This document shows, piece by piece, positions 29,333 through 38,324 of a DNA stretch of 64,000 nucleotides; position 1 is the first letter of the stretch; the number at the start of each line of letters is the position of its first letter. Under the pieces are notes generated by a model, which saw only the letters and a list, made by a program, of their open reading frames with translations, had not been told where the DNA came from and did not search any database. The stretch comes from JAJEFO01 sp965209045 (GTDB taxonomy: Bacteria > Pseudomonadota > Alphaproteobacteria > Rhodobacterales > Rhodobacteraceae). The stretch is taken from positions 372,001-436,000 of the forward strand of contig CBDBPW010000002.1 of assembly GCA_965209045.1 (NCBI GenBank), read 5' to 3'. Made by a program: the position numbers and the translations under genes.

Positions 29333-29461
29333 GCTCAGCCCTCCTCGACACGCCGCCCGCTGCCGGACCGCCACGACTTGGCAACGGTGGTTTCGCGTTG
29401 GAAAGGTCTTTGGCTCCGATCGGGCCGCCGGACCTGACAATCCGCCTCATTGCATCCCGTG

Positions 29462-31912
29462 TCATGCCCGCAGCCTTTCGTTTTGCGGATCCCAGAGCGG
29501 GGCATCTGGCTGCACCGTGGCCTTGCAGCGCTCCCCGTAGATGTCGACCTCGATCTCGGTGCCTGGAACAGCAAGATCGGATCGCAGCATGCCAAGTGCG
29601 ACGGAAGCGTTGACACGGTAGCCCCACCCGCCCGAGGTGGTTTCGCCGACGACCTTGTCATCGTGCCAAAGCGTCGACATGTACGGCGCGTCCGCGTCTC
29701 CGGCGTCCACGGTCAGCGTGACGAAGCGCTTCGTGACGCCCGTCCGCTTCTGTTCCAGCAGCGCCGCCTTCCCCGGGAAATCCGTGTTCTTGTCGAACCT
29801 GATGAAGCGGTCGAGCCCGCCTTCCAGCAGGCTGTAGTCCGAAGAGAGGTCGCCTTTCCAGGCGCGGTAGCCCTTTTCGAGGCGAAGTGAGTCGAGCGCC
29901 CACATGCCGAACGGCTTCGCGCCCGCTGCGGTCACGGCGTCCCAGATGCACGGAGCGTCCTCGGTCCGGCAATGGATCTCCCAGCCGAGCTCGCCGGCGA
30001 AGGAAACGCGGGCCAGCGAGCATTCCTTGCCCGCGATGCTGCCGTCAAGGCTGATCGACAGCCACCCGGCTTCGAGATCGTGGCCTTCGTTGACGCTGTC
30101 GAGGATCTCGCGCGATGCCGGCCCGGTCACCAGGAGGCACTCGAACTCCTTCGTGTGATCCGTCACGGTGATGCCGTCCGGCGCGCTGCGGGACAGCAGT
30201 TCGCCGTCATGCCACTCCGCGGTCGCCGCAGTGATCAGACGCACCTCGCGGTCGCCGTGCACCGACACCGACATCTCGGTGACGATGCGTCCCCTTTCAT
30301 CCGCAAAATAGGCAAGACTGATCCGGCCCTCACCCGGCAGCCGCGACGCCGTCAGGCTGTCGACATAGGCTCGGGCACCGGGACCCTGCACCTTGAACCG
30401 CGAGAAGCCCGTGATTGCCAGCACCCCACAATGGTCACGGACGGCCTCGCACTCCTCGCGAATGCGTTGTTCCCACGGCCCCGAACGGTTCCAGGTCTGG
30501 GTGGCGTCGTGGCCCGTGTCATCATCAGGACGGGCAAAGTAGTTTGCGCGTTCCCAGCCGTTATAGGCTCCGAAGACCGCGCCGGCCCGTTCCAGCCGGC
30601 CGTGCAGCGCGGACCGCTTCCGGTCACGGCCTGCAGGCCATTCGTGCCAAGGGAAATGCATCGCGTACTCGTGGCCATAGACCTCCATGCCCTTCTCGAT
30701 GCAATATTCGCGATCCGTGTAGTCGGTGTATCGCCGGGGATCGCAGGACCACATGTCCCATTCGGTCTGACCTTCGGTCATCCATTCGGCGAGCACCTTG
30801 CCCGCACCTCCGGCCTGCGCGATGCCGAACGTGAAGACACAGGCCTCGAACGCGTTCGGCACCCCGGGCATCGGCCCGATCAACGGATTTCCGTCAGGGG
30901 CATAGGGAATGGGCCCGTTTATCACCTTTGCGATGCCAGACATGCCAAGTTGCGGCACGCGGGCCATTGCATCCTCGATGTAGGCCTCGATCCGGTCGAG
31001 ATCGTCCGGGTAGAGCTGGAAACTGAAGTCATCCGGCATCGGATCGTCCGGCGCGACCCAATGGGCCCGACAGTTCCTTTCGTATGGCCCCAGGTTGAAG
31101 CCGTTCTTTTCCTGCCGGAGGTAGTAGGAGACGTCGACATCGCGCATCAACGGCAGCTTCTGGCCGCTTTCCCGTGTCCAGGCCGCGACCTCGGGGATCT
31201 CTTCGGACAGGAGGTACTGGTGGCTCATCACCATCATTGGAACCGTCCGTCCTCCGAAAGGCACGAACCACTCGCCGACCCGTTGCGCGTAGTATCCTGC
31301 AGCATTGACGACGCATTCGCAGCGGATTTCGCCCTTCCCGGTCTGAACGATCCACTCGCCGTTCTCGCGGCCGATGCCGGTTGCAGGCGTGAAACGCAGG
31401 ACCTGCGCACCCATGTCGCGTGCGCCTGTCGCGAGCGCCTGCGTCAGTTGCGCGGGATCGATGTCGCCGTCCGTCGGGTCGTAGAGAACGCCTTCGAGGT
31501 CATGGGTCTCCATGAAGGGATACATGGACTTCGCCTCGTCCGGCGAAAGAATCTGGATGTCGATCCCCTGGTAGCGCCCCATTCCGCAAGCTCGGTGGAA
31601 TTCCTGCATCCTCTCCCTTGAATGGGCCAGCCGGATGGAACCGGTGACGTGATAGTTCATGGGGTAGCCGACGGCATCGCCCAGGCCTCGATAGAGTTCG
31701 GTCGAGTAGCGCTGCATGTTCATGATCGACCATGATGTCGAAAAGGTCGGCACGTTGCCCGCAGCATGCCATGTCGATCCTGCCGTAAGCTCGTTCTTTT
31801 CCAGCAGCACGCAATCGGTCCATCCCGCCTTCGCAAGGTGATACAACGCGGAAGCCCCAACTGCGCCTCCGCCGATGATGACTGCACGGGCTGTTGTCGG
31901 AAGTTCGGCCAT
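29462..31912 (-). CDS. FAD-GcvT fusion dehydrogenase (dimethylglycine/sarcosine dehydrogenase type), copy 2
   Basis: An 816-residue paralogue of the neighbouring dehydrogenase. FAD motif IIGGGAVGASALYHL is at 12-26 and STWHAAGN holds the flavinylation His49. DPTDGDIDPAQLTQAL and PLIGPMPGVPNAFEACVF belong to the DAO domain. The GcvT part includes FAGELGWEIHC and LDSLRLEKGYRAWKGDL. It lies 10 bp after the XRE-cupin regulator gene, so the regulator and this enzyme share a transcript. Two similar enzymes in one operon suggest successive demethylation steps; which step each performs is unknown. Confidence 0.87.
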   Translation of the reverse strand: MAELPTTARAVIIGGGAVGASALYHLAKAGWTDCVLLEKNELTAGSTWHAAGNVPTFSTSWSIMNMQRYSTELYRGLGDAVGYPMNYHVTGSIRLAHSRERMQEFHRACGMGRYQGIDIQILSPDEAKSMYPFMETHDLEGVLYDPTDGDIDPAQLTQALATGARDMGAQVLRFTPATGIGRENGEWIVQTGKGEIRCECVVNAAGYYAQRVGEWFVPFGGRTVPMMVMSHQYLLSEEIPEVAAWTRESGQKLPLMRDVDVSYYLRQEKNGFNLGPYERNCRAHWVAPDDPMPDDFSFQLYPDDLDRIEAYIEDAMARVPQLGMSGIAKVINGPIPYAPDGNPLIGPMPGVPNAFEACVFTFGIAQAGGAGKVLAEWMTEGQTEWDMWSCDPRRYTDYTDREYCIEKGMEVYGHEYAMHFPWHEWPAGRDRKRSALHGRLERAGAVFGAYNGWERANYFARPDDDTGHDATQTWNRSGPWEQRIREECEAVRDHCGVLAITGFSRFKVQGPGARAYVDSLTASRLPGEGRISLAYFADERGRIVTEMSVSVHGDREVRLITAATAEWHDGELLSRSAPDGITVTDHTKEFECLLVTGPASREILDSVNEGHDLEAGWLSISLDGSIAGKECSLARVSFAGELGWEIHCRTEDAPCIWDAVTAAGAKPFGMWALDSLRLEKGYRAWKGDLSSDYSLLEGGLDRFIRFDKNTDFPGKAALLEQKRTGVTKRFVTLTVDAGDADAPYMSTLWHDDKVVGETTSGGWGYRVNASVALGMLRSDLAVPGTEIEVDIYGERCKATVQPDAPLWDPQNERLRA

Positions 31913-31922
31913 GGGCGGATCC

Positions 31923-32489
31923 TCAGTATACGGGCGGCGCGATCACCCAGATCGCGATGCAGGGTTCGGATGTGCGGTTGGCCCAGCGGAAGGGCTCGCC
32001 ACGAATGCGGAAACTGTCGCCGGGCTCCAGGGCAAAGCTCTGGCGGTCGATGGTCACTTCAAGCCGACCGGCAACGATGTAGCCCACCTCCTGGGTCGGA
32101 CGCACGGTGTCCTCGGACCGCTCGGCGCCCGGCGCGAAGGTCGAGTGGACCACTTCGAAGTCATCCGTGAGGTCCGGCGACAGGAGTTCCTCGAAGAGCC
32201 CGCGCACGCGGTGACCAAGGGGACGACGCCCGCCCTTGCGGACGATGCGGCCCTCTTCGTGGGGAGCGCCCGACGACTTGCCGAAGAACGAGCGCAACGG
32301 CATGTCAAGCGCGGCGGCCAACGCGTTCAGCTCTTCCATGGACGGTTCGGAGATGTCGCGCTCGACCTGGCTCAACCAGCCAATCGAGCGACCGATGCGC
32401 TCGCTCACTTCAGCAAGCGTCAATCCACGCTGGCGACGCAGGACCCGCAGGTCCTGGCCAAGGCTCTCGGACGCGATGGTTGCGGTCAT
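31923..32489 (-). CDS. XRE-family regulator with C-terminal cupin domain
   Basis: A 188-residue transcription factor. An HTH_3 domain occupies about residues 12-66 (LRVLRRQRGLTLAEVSERIG, SIGWLSQVERDIS). A cupin sensor domain follows at about 110-186 (EVGYIVAGRLEVTIDRQSFALEPGDSFRI). This architecture commonly senses a small metabolite and controls the adjacent catabolic genes. It leads the leftward methylamine arm. CTGTG-ACGC-CACAG at 32500-32513, just upstream of the start, is a possible self-operator, but the arms are only 5 bp. Confidence 0.88.
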   Translation of the reverse strand: MTATIASESLGQDLRVLRRQRGLTLAEVSERIGRSIGWLSQVERDISEPSMEELNALAAALDMPLRSFFGKSSGAPHEEGRIVRKGGRRPLGHRVRGLFEELLSPDLTDDFEVVHSTFAPGAERSEDTVRPTQEVGYIVAGRLEVTIDRQSFALEPGDSFRIRGEPFRWANRTSEPCIAIWVIAPPVY

Positions 32490-33509
32490 TTGTGCCTCGC
32501 TGTGACGCCACAGTGCGATTTCCGCGCAGATGCCATGAAAAAGTCAACAAGTCTTTCACAAGACGTGAGAGATCGACCAGGGCCGTTGCGGGCCAGGCGC
32601 GTGCCCGGCGCCCTAGGATTTCGGAATGCCTCGACCAGATTGAAGCGGAATTTCCCGCACTCTTCCAGTTTCCTGAAAATATGGACACATGCGGGCCGAC
32701 ACCAGAGACCGTGCAAGCCGTGCATACACGCAGATGCAGTGGAACTTGGCGGGATGAGGCAGGATGGGCGCTTTTTCATTGACCTTGGCCAAGCAGGTCA
32801 GGTCGCGCCATTGGACCGTCGCGCATCCTCCGCCGCCCTTCACGTCGCCTTTGCTTTCGAGGTGAAGTCTTGCTTCGGGCGAAGACCCAGGACAGCCGGA
32901 GCGCCGGAGCGATGAATCTGACCATTCTCACGCGCGACCGCCTGATCCTGGATTACAGCAAGGAAGGACATGTTCGCGCCATGAAGTGTTGACGCCGCGT
33001 CACCGTGCGGCTTTGACCAGGCACGTCAAGTCCCGCCGCCGGAGCTCGTTCGGGAGACCGTTTGGTTCGTGATCCAGATCAACCAGTCCGGACGACAGAC
33101 GAAGTCCGCGGAGTCGCAGGTCGCCTCGAGCGCCGCGGCCGGAATTGCACGAGGAAATGCCGCACGCGGGTCTTCATCCGACGTGCGAGGGCGACTGCGT
33201 GTCAAGCTGCAGGACGTCATCGCAAATGCAACCGCGCGGCATCGCGGATCGCTGAAACTCATGGCCTTGCTCTGTCACCTCGCCAAACCGAGAAAAAGAA
33301 ACCTTCCTGTCGCAACGAGACTCGTTTGGTGATTGGCAGCACCCTAGGCAGCGGCCAACAGAATGCTGGAACAGTGGGCTGCCGTGGATATCGGGTGACC
33401 AGGAGGCGGCATTCGATAGCGCATATGAAACTCGCCCACCTGTGCGTTGACTACGACATGACGGCGCAAATAGGGTCCGCGAAACACTCCGCGACGACGA
33501 ATCGTGCCC
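32490..33509. other. 1-kb gap between divergent catabolic operons
   Basis: No convincing protein gene is present in this gap between the XRE-cupin gene (leftward) and the third FAD-GcvT gene (rightward). One 26-codon frame, ATG 32912 to TGA 32992, reads MNLTILTRDRLILDYSKEGH and then a short tail. It has GGAG shortly upstream; it could be a leader peptide or a gene remnant. The region is long for this compact genome and probably holds both promoters and operators. I could not pick out clear promoter boxes. Confidence 0.45.
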
Positions 33510-35969
33510 ATGCCAAAGCAAGACCTTCCAAGCCACGTCCGGGTCGTCATCGTCGGCGGAGGCATCATGGGCTGCGGCCTCGCATACCATCTCGGCCATG
33601 AGGGCTGGGGCGAGGACACCGTGCTTCTTGAAAAGGCCGAGCTGACCAGCGGATCGACCTGGCATGCCGCCGGACAGATCACGCGCTCCACCAGCTCATA
33701 CGGCCTCGGGCGGATGGTCGACTACAACATCAGCCTCTATGCTGGACTGCTTGAACGGGAGACCGGGCAGCCGGTGACATGGCACGGATGCGGGTCGCTT
33801 AGGCTGGCCTATGCCGAGGACGAAATGGACTGGCTTCGCCAGACGCTCTCGGTCGGCCACGCACTAGGCTTCGACATCGAACTCGTCGACCCGCAGTTCG
33901 TTGCAGGCAAGCACCCGTTCTACAACCTCGACGGCGTGCTTGGCGCCCTCTACACGCCGGACGACGGCCACGTCGACCCGTCGAACGCGACCATGGCCCT
34001 TGCAACCGGCGCCCGACAGCTTGGAGTCAGGATCTTCCGCCGGTGCCGCGCACTGAACGTCTCCGCGAACGATGCCGGAGAATGGATGGTCGAGACCGAA
34101 AGGGGCACGATCACGTGCGAGCACGTGGTCAACGCGGGAGGCACCTACGCCCGGCAGATGGGGGAATGGTCAGGCCTGCAACTGCCCATGACCTCGATGA
34201 CGCATCACTACCTGGTCACCGAACCCGTGCCGGAATTCCAGGATCTCGAGACGGAACTTCCCGTCGTCCGCGACGACCGGCTGGTCTCGGGCTACATCCG
34301 GATGGAACAGAAACGGGGCCTTATCGGGATCTACGAAAAGGAGACCCCGAATTCCGTCTGGCACGAACATTGCCCTTGGGAAGCCGAGAACGAACTGTTC
34401 GACGCCGACTACGACCGCATCATGCCCTGGCTTGCCAACGCCCTTGACCGGATGCCGGTACTTGCCGATCTCGGCATCGTGCGGGAGGTGCACGGCGCCA
34501 TCAGCCACCCGCCGGACGGCAACCCGCTGATCGGTCCTGCGCCCGGCGCACGCAACTACTGGTGCTGCTGCGGCACGCAGATCGGCATCGGATGGGGACC
34601 GGGCCTGTCCCGGGAACTGGCGCGATGGATGGTCCACGGTGCGGCGGACATCTCGATGCGCGAGCTCGATCCGCGCCGATTCGGACCCTACGCGACGAAG
34701 AGCTGGCAGGTGACGAAGGCGCACGAGGACTATTGCCTGCGCCACGAAATCCCGTTTCCGGAATTCAATCGCCTTGCGGGCCGGCCAGTCAAGCCCTCGC
34801 CCATCCATGACCTGCTCCATGCCAAGGGGGCAGTGCATGAGGAGGTGTTCGGCTTTGAGCGGCCCCGCTGGTTCGCGAGAAACGGTGTCGCGCAGCGCGA
34901 CCACTACTCCTTCCGCCGAAACGTCGTCCACGACATGATTGGCGAGGAGGTGCGGGCGGTCCGCGAGCGGGTCGGCGTCATGGACATCACGGCGTTCACG
35001 AAAGTCGAGGTCTCCGGACCCCAGGCCCATGGTTTCCTGGATCGCCTGGTCGCGAACCGGCTGCCTTCCAGGGACGGATCGGTGGCGCTCACGCACATGC
35101 TGAACCGGCGCGGACGGATCGAGCTCGAAACCACGGTCACGCGCCTGGATGCCGATCGCTACTACCTTGTCTGCGCCGCATTCTTCGAGAACGTGCTGAT
35201 CGACCACCTGCGCAACCACCTTGCCAGGGAGGACGTGACGATCACCTCGCGCTCCGAAACCTGGTCGGCGCTGGCCTTGAGCGGCCCCCGGGCACGCGAC
35301 GTCTTGAGTGCCTGCACGGATGCCGATCTTTCCAACGCGGGCTTCCGCTGGCTTTCGGCACGGGACATCAGGGTTGCCGGCCACCCGCTGCTGGCCCTCC
35401 GAATGTCCTATGCGGGCGAGCTTGGCTGGGAGCTCCACATGCCGAATGACGCCTGCCGGACCGTGTACGAAGCCCTCTGGGACGCGGGGGCCCGGCACGG
35501 GATCGCGGACTATGGCAGTTTCGCGATGAACGCCCTGCGGATGGAAAAGGCGTTCAAGGGTGCGCGCGAACTGACGAACGAAGTGACGCTTCCCGAAGCC
35601 GATGTCATGCCGTTCGTCAAACTCGACAAGGAGTGTCTCGGCGCGGATGCCACAAGACGCAGCGCCAAGGCTGCCTCCGAAGGTGACTTGCCCTGGATCT
35701 GCGCCTATCTCGAAATCGAGCCCGACGGCGTCAACGACGGGCATGGCGGCGAGGCCGTGCTGCGGGGCGGGCGCGTCATCGGCTCCACGACATCCGTCGC
35801 CTACGGCCACAGCGTCGGCAAGACCCTGGCATTCGCCTATATCGATCAGGCTGCACACATGCCCGGTGCGGAGGTCGAGGTGATGGTCGCCGGAACGCCC
35901 CGACGGGGGCGAATTCTGTCAGAGGCCGCCCATGACCCGACCTCGAAACTGCCAAGGACCGACGGATGA
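33510..35969 (+). CDS. FAD-GcvT fusion dehydrogenase, copy 3
   Basis: Third enzyme of the dimethylglycine/sarcosine dehydrogenase type in this island, 819 residues from ATG 33510 (GTG 33504 is also in frame). The FAD motif IVGGGIMGCGLAYHL and STWHAAGQI, with the covalent-FAD His near residue 52, are present, followed by PPDGNPLIGPAPG and the folate-binding GcvT part (MSYAGELGWELHM, FAMNALRMEKAFKGA). It opens the rightward arm, about 255 bp before hyuA. This placement suggests that the N-demethylation step belongs to the hydantoinase pathway, but the substrate remains inferred. Confidence 0.86.
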   Translation: MPKQDLPSHVRVVIVGGGIMGCGLAYHLGHEGWGEDTVLLEKAELTSGSTWHAAGQITRSTSSYGLGRMVDYNISLYAGLLERETGQPVTWHGCGSLRLAYAEDEMDWLRQTLSVGHALGFDIELVDPQFVAGKHPFYNLDGVLGALYTPDDGHVDPSNATMALATGARQLGVRIFRRCRALNVSANDAGEWMVETERGTITCEHVVNAGGTYARQMGEWSGLQLPMTSMTHHYLVTEPVPEFQDLETELPVVRDDRLVSGYIRMEQKRGLIGIYEKETPNSVWHEHCPWEAENELFDADYDRIMPWLANALDRMPVLADLGIVREVHGAISHPPDGNPLIGPAPGARNYWCCCGTQIGIGWGPGLSRELARWMVHGAADISMRELDPRRFGPYATKSWQVTKAHEDYCLRHEIPFPEFNRLAGRPVKPSPIHDLLHAKGAVHEEVFGFERPRWFARNGVAQRDHYSFRRNVVHDMIGEEVRAVRERVGVMDITAFTKVEVSGPQAHGFLDRLVANRLPSRDGSVALTHMLNRRGRIELETTVTRLDADRYYLVCAAFFENVLIDHLRNHLAREDVTITSRSETWSALALSGPRARDVLSACTDADLSNAGFRWLSARDIRVAGHPLLALRMSYAGELGWELHMPNDACRTVYEALWDAGARHGIADYGSFAMNALRMEKAFKGARELTNEVTLPEADVMPFVKLDKECLGADATRRSAKAASEGDLPWICAYLEIEPDGVNDGHGGEAVLRGGRVIGSTTSVAYGHSVGKTLAFAYIDQAAHMPGAEVEVMVAGTPRRGRILSEAAHDPTSKLPRTDG

Positions 35970-36224
35970 AGAGCTTGGCGAGGATCAATTTGGCGGAAAC
36001 TGACGCAACGCGATTCCGCGCGTGATTTTCGTTGACGGAGATGCCGTTTCTTTCCAGTTTCGGCGCATGTGGAGGAACGAAGCCCTTGACGAAATGCCTG
36101 CCATAAGGTGCATCGCGACGCTTCGCAGGTCGACAGGTTGCGATCTCGTGGCCCTAAGGCTGCTCCCTCGGCAGCAGCCACCATTCAGGCCAGATCTGCA
36201 ACTCGACCTTTCGGAACCCGCACC

Positions 36225-38324
36225 TTGCCTTCGCCGCCCGCCCTGCGCCTCGCCATCGACATCGGAGGAACCTTTACGGACACCGTCCTCGTCGACGGTG
36301 ACGGGCGGATCCTGGCAACGGCCAAGACGCCGACAACTCCGCCCGAGCCGGCGCTCGGCGCACTTGAGGGCGCCCGTCATGCACTGGCTGCGACCTCGGC
36401 GTCCTGGGACGAAATCGGCGGCTGCATCCACGGCACCACGCTCGCTACCAATGCGCTGATCGAGCGCCGGGGCGCGAAGGTCGGCACGATCACGACAGAA
36501 GGCTTCCGCGACATACTCGAAATCGCCTACGAGCGACGCCACAGCCAGTATGCCATCAATCTTGAAAGGCCGGACCTGATCGTGCCTCGAGCGCGAGCAG
36601 TCACCGTGGGCGGGCGGATGAACGCACGCGGCGAGGAACTCGTTCCGTTCGACGAAGATGCGGTGGCGGCCCTGGCCGGACGGCTGGAGGCCGATGGGGT
36701 CGAGGCCGTCGCCATCTGCCTGCTTCATTCCTACGCGAACCCGGCCCACGAATTGCGGCTGCGCGAGACGCTCCGGGCGGCGCTGCCGGAACTTGTCATT
36801 TCGGTCAGCCACGAGGTCAGCCCGGAAGCGCGCGAGTTCGACAGGCTGTGCACCACCGTCGCCAATGCCTATGTCCAGCCGCTCATGTCCCGATATCTCG
36901 CGGACTTCGAGACGCGCTTCCGTGCCGAGGGACTGGCCTGCCCCATCCTGATGATGACCGCGAGCGGCGGCATGACCACACTTGAGACCGCCGCGCGCCT
37001 TCCGGTACGGCTGGTCGAATCAGGTCCGGCCGGAGGCGCGATCCTTGCCGCACGGCTCGCCCGCGAGACCGGCGAGAGCAAAGTGGTCTCCTTTGACATG
37101 GGCGGCACGACGGCCAAGCTCTGCCTGATCGACGACTGCCGGCCCCAGACCGCCCGGAATTTCGAGATCGCCCGCGCCGAACGGTTCGTCAAGGGTTCGG
37201 GCATGCCGGTGCGAATCCCGGTCATCGAGATGATCGAGATCGGCGCCGGTGGCGGCTCGATCGCCAATGTTGACCGCCTCGGCCGGGTTCGCGTCGGACC
37301 GCAAAGCGCGGGTGCGGACCCGGGGCCGGCCGCCTTCGGGAATGGCGGCAAGCAGCCGACGGTGACGGATGCCGACATCGTGCAAGGGCTCATTGCGCCC
37401 GACGGCTTCGCCGAGTCGCGCATCAACGTGAACCCATGCGCCGCCAAGTCGGCGCTGCAATGCAGGGTCGGTGACGCGCTTGGCCTCGATCCCGATCGCG
37501 CGGCGCTTGCAGTTACCGAGATCGTGGACGAGAACATGGCGGGCGCCGGTCGGATGCATGCGGTGGAATCCGGCAAGAGCCTTGACGAACGCACCATGAT
37601 CGCCATCGGCGGCAACGGTCCGCTTCATGCCACGCGCCTCGCCCGGCGAACCCGCGTGCGCACGGTTGTCATCCCGAAGAACCCAGGCGTCGGGTCGGCC
37701 GTGGGATTCCTTCACGCGCCGGTGTCCTTCGAAATCGTGCGATCACGTTACACGACGCTCGAGACTTTCGACGTCGGCGCAATCAACGGGTTCTTCCGGG
37801 GCATGTACAACGAAGCACGCACGGTTGTCAGGGCCGGCGCACCGGACGGGCCGTTGACCGAGCGCCGGGTGGCCTTCATGCGATATCATGGACAAGGCCA
37901 CGAAATCGAGGTCGCCGTTCCGGCCCGCGACCTGGAACCGTCCGATGTGGATGTCCTGCGCAGCGCCTTCGAGGCAGAGTACAGCCGACAGTTCAGCCGC
38001 ACCGTTCCGGACATGGGCATCGAGATCCTGAACTGGGCGTTGCATCTCGCTTCGGAGGTTCCGGACGTCGACCCGGCAGATTCCGCTGCGGCACCGTCCG
38101 CGGCTGATCCTGCAGGATCCCGCATGATCCTCTGCGACGTCTCGGGAGAATGGCGCGAAGCCGCGGTCCATGTTCGCGCGGACCTGCATGGCGGCGCCCG
38201 CCTGTCGGGGCCAGCACTGATCACGGAACCGCAGGCAACGACCCTTGTGAGCGCGGATTTCGACGCAAGAGTGGACGGGGCGGGGAACATCTGGATGACC
38301 CGGCGGGAAGGAGCATTGCCATGA
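36225..38324 (+). CDS. hyuA: Hydantoinase/oxoprolinase subunit A
   Basis: ATP-dependent ring-opening hydrolase subunit of the HyuA/5-oxoprolinase family; relatives act on N-methylhydantoin, 5-oxoproline or, in other lineages, acetone. The N-terminus LRLAIDIGGTFTDTVLVDG is the actin-like ATP site; GCIHGTTLATNALIER, SFDMGGTTAKLCLIDD and IGAGGGSIANVD follow. TTG 36225 gives 699 residues with a natural N-terminus. The frame is open back to a GTG at 36108, but that extension looks non-native, so the start is uncertain. It overlaps hyuB by 4 bp. Confidence 0.88.
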   Translation: MPSPPALRLAIDIGGTFTDTVLVDGDGRILATAKTPTTPPEPALGALEGARHALAATSASWDEIGGCIHGTTLATNALIERRGAKVGTITTEGFRDILEIAYERRHSQYAINLERPDLIVPRARAVTVGGRMNARGEELVPFDEDAVAALAGRLEADGVEAVAICLLHSYANPAHELRLRETLRAALPELVISVSHEVSPEAREFDRLCTTVANAYVQPLMSRYLADFETRFRAEGLACPILMMTASGGMTTLETAARLPVRLVESGPAGGAILAARLARETGESKVVSFDMGGTTAKLCLIDDCRPQTARNFEIARAERFVKGSGMPVRIPVIEMIEIGAGGGSIANVDRLGRVRVGPQSAGADPGPAAFGNGGKQPTVTDADIVQGLIAPDGFAESRINVNPCAAKSALQCRVGDALGLDPDRAALAVTEIVDENMAGAGRMHAVESGKSLDERTMIAIGGNGPLHATRLARRTRVRTVVIPKNPGVGSAVGFLHAPVSFEIVRSRYTTLETFDVGAINGFFRGMYNEARTVVRAGAPDGPLTERRVAFMRYHGQGHEIEVAVPARDLEPSDVDVLRSAFEAEYSRQFSRTVPDMGIEILNWALHLASEVPDVDPADSAAAPSAADPAGSRMILCDVSGEWREAAVHVRADLHGGARLSGPALITEPQATTLVSADFDARVDGAGNIWMTRREGALP

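Noticed and set aside
32500..32513. CTGTG-ACGC-CACAG inverted repeat before the XRE-cupin gene
   Set aside because: Arms of only 5 bp are expected by chance at this GC content; mentioned with the gene but not given as a separate site.
34170..35858. 562-codon minus-strand frame opposite the third FAD-GcvT gene
   Set aside because: Composition is typical of antisense reading of GC-rich DNA and there is no domain; the plus-strand enzyme is unambiguous.
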